Shown here: positions 63,501 to 64,000 of the stretch, piece by piece
Layout: every line of letters begins with the position of its first letter
Position numbering within the stretch: the first letter of the stretch is position 1
DNA from: Ferruginibacter sp.
GTDB lineage: Bacteria; Bacteroidota; Bacteroidia; Chitinophagales; Chitinophagaceae
Direction: 5' to 3'
DNA length: 64,000 nt
Assembly (NCBI GenBank): GCA_014379625.1
Contig: JACMLJ010000052.1
Location: 124,001-188,000 of the forward strand
The notes under the pieces: generated by a model
The model's input: the letters and a program-made list of their open reading frames with translations, nothing else
The model's database searches: none
What the model was told of the DNA's origin: nothing
Program-made: the position numbers and the translations under genes

Positions 63501-63536
63501 GTCACCATTTCCGGTAAAATTTCCGGGGATGGTGGC
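63501..63536. terminator. Hairpin before the AI-2E gene
   Basis: GTCACCATTTCCGG (63501-63514) pairs with CCGGGGATGGTGGC (63523-63536), with a few mismatches, followed by ATTTTAATTATATTT. It may end the csbD unit or sit in the leader of the next gene. Confidence 0.55.
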
Positions 63537-63556
63537 ATTTTAATTATATTTAAATC

Positions 63557-64000
63557 ATGATACCAACGAGTAAGCCGCCTTTCTACCAGCAATTGAGCCT
63601 CACGTTAATAAGTCTCACCATTATTTGTTATGCTATTTTCATCGGCCAGGATATACTGGTTCCATTGGTGTTTTCAATACTGCTTGCAATATTACTGCTA
63701 CCGGTTACTAATTTTTTAGAGAGAAAAAAGCTACCCCGTGCCATAGCAAATATTATCGGGATATTGCTTGCCTTTTTATTCATAGGCGGGATCGTTTATT
63801 TTTTATCCTCCCAGATATCCGGTTTTATGCAGGACCTGCCTTCTATAAAACAACACCTGGCGGATCATTGGAAAACCGTTCAAAAATGGATCTCCCAGAA
63901 TTTTAATTTTACCCGGAAGGAGCAAACCAATTTTATGGACAACGCAGCGGATAAGATCAAAAGTTCCGGAACCGGAATATTGGGAGACACAGTAGTGTCA
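63557..64000 (+). CDS. AI-2E / PerM family transporter, N-terminal part (3' truncated)
   Basis: 148 residues from the ATG at 63557 to the window end, still open. The N terminus has two hydrophobic hairpins (SLTIICYAIFIGQDILVPLVF and IIGILLAFLFIGGIVYFL) followed by a soluble helical stretch (LPSIKQHLADHWKTVQKWI), the pattern of the AI-2E/PerM/TqsA family of eight-helix membrane proteins. Family members export signals or ions, and the real substrate cannot be told. The rest of the gene is outside the window. Confidence 0.85.
   Translation, partial: MIPTSKPPFYQQLSLTLISLTIICYAIFIGQDILVPLVFSILLAILLLPVTNFLERKKLPRAIANIIGILLAFLFIGGIVYFLSSQISGFMQDLPSIKQHLADHWKTVQKWISQNFNFTRKEQTNFMDNAADKIKSSGTGILGDTVVS

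Noticed and set aside
1..64000. tRNA, rRNA, tmRNA, RNase P RNA
   Set aside because: I looked for TTCGAATCC-type T-arms, CCA ends and known RNA cores by eye and found no convincing case. A covariance-model search would be decisive.
1..64000. Prophage, integrative element or defence island
   Set aside because: No integrase, terminase, conjugation, restriction or toxin-antitoxin gene was seen; the fibre-like protein alone is not evidence of a phage.

Overview
This window looks like a chromosomal segment of a Bacteroidota bacterium, most likely of the Chitinophagaceae or a close relative. The evidence is a SusC/SusD pair, the type 9 secretion (T9SS) protein SprA beside ruvA, T9SS type A and type B cargo tails, a PorE-like OmpA protein, a Pit/DUF47 pair, moderately AT-rich intergenic DNA, weak Shine-Dalgarno sites, and several matches to the Bacteroidota -7 promoter box TAnnTTTG. 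The genus is an inference; there is no rRNA or tRNA gene to fix it.

Layout. Positions 1-6040: the end of a metallo-beta-lactamase-fold gene, a minus-strand ECF sigma / membrane anti-sigma-like / small periplasmic protein operon, galE, and a phosphate transporter with its DUF47 partner. 6673-13258: a SusC/SusD/DUF1735 surface nutrient-uptake operon and a secreted hypothetical. 13429-22870: fabH, ruvA and the very large sprA. 22904-24056: a GxxExxY cassette with inverted-repeat ends, a 138-bp tandem duplication and a decayed gene. 24057-38000: housekeeping and envelope genes (SDR, T9SS type B surface protein, hydrolase, DUF4105, guaB, dprA, PorE-like OmpA, queE, folD). 38306-47173: envelope proteins, including an HhH plus beta-barrel protein, a T9SS type A cargo and a low-complexity fibre-like protein. 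47552-59347: signalling genes (a frameshifted LuxR-type regulator, an NtrC-type regulator, BrkB, UspA, VOC, an AraC regulator, a 1530-residue CheB-CheR-PAS-kinase-REC-Hpt hybrid and a lone receiver). 60363-64000: stress genes (msrB, CbpA/CbpM, an Lmo0937-like peptide, CsbD) and the start of an AI-2E-family transporter.

Two themes link genes. First, T9SS and the cell surface: SprA forms the outer-membrane exit, the PorE-like protein may anchor the machine to peptidoglycan, and at least two proteins carry sorting tails that would use it. Second, phospho-signalling and stress in the last third.

The least explained material is non-coding: a 113-bp palindromic insert flanked by 8-bp direct repeats (53134-53262), a pair of foldable 50-54-nt repeats with compensating base changes (59957-60232), and many short arrays of exact 7- or 8-base period that sit at gene ends, at one start codon and inside one signal-peptide region. 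No rRNA, tRNA, CRISPR array, full insertion sequence or prophage was recognised.
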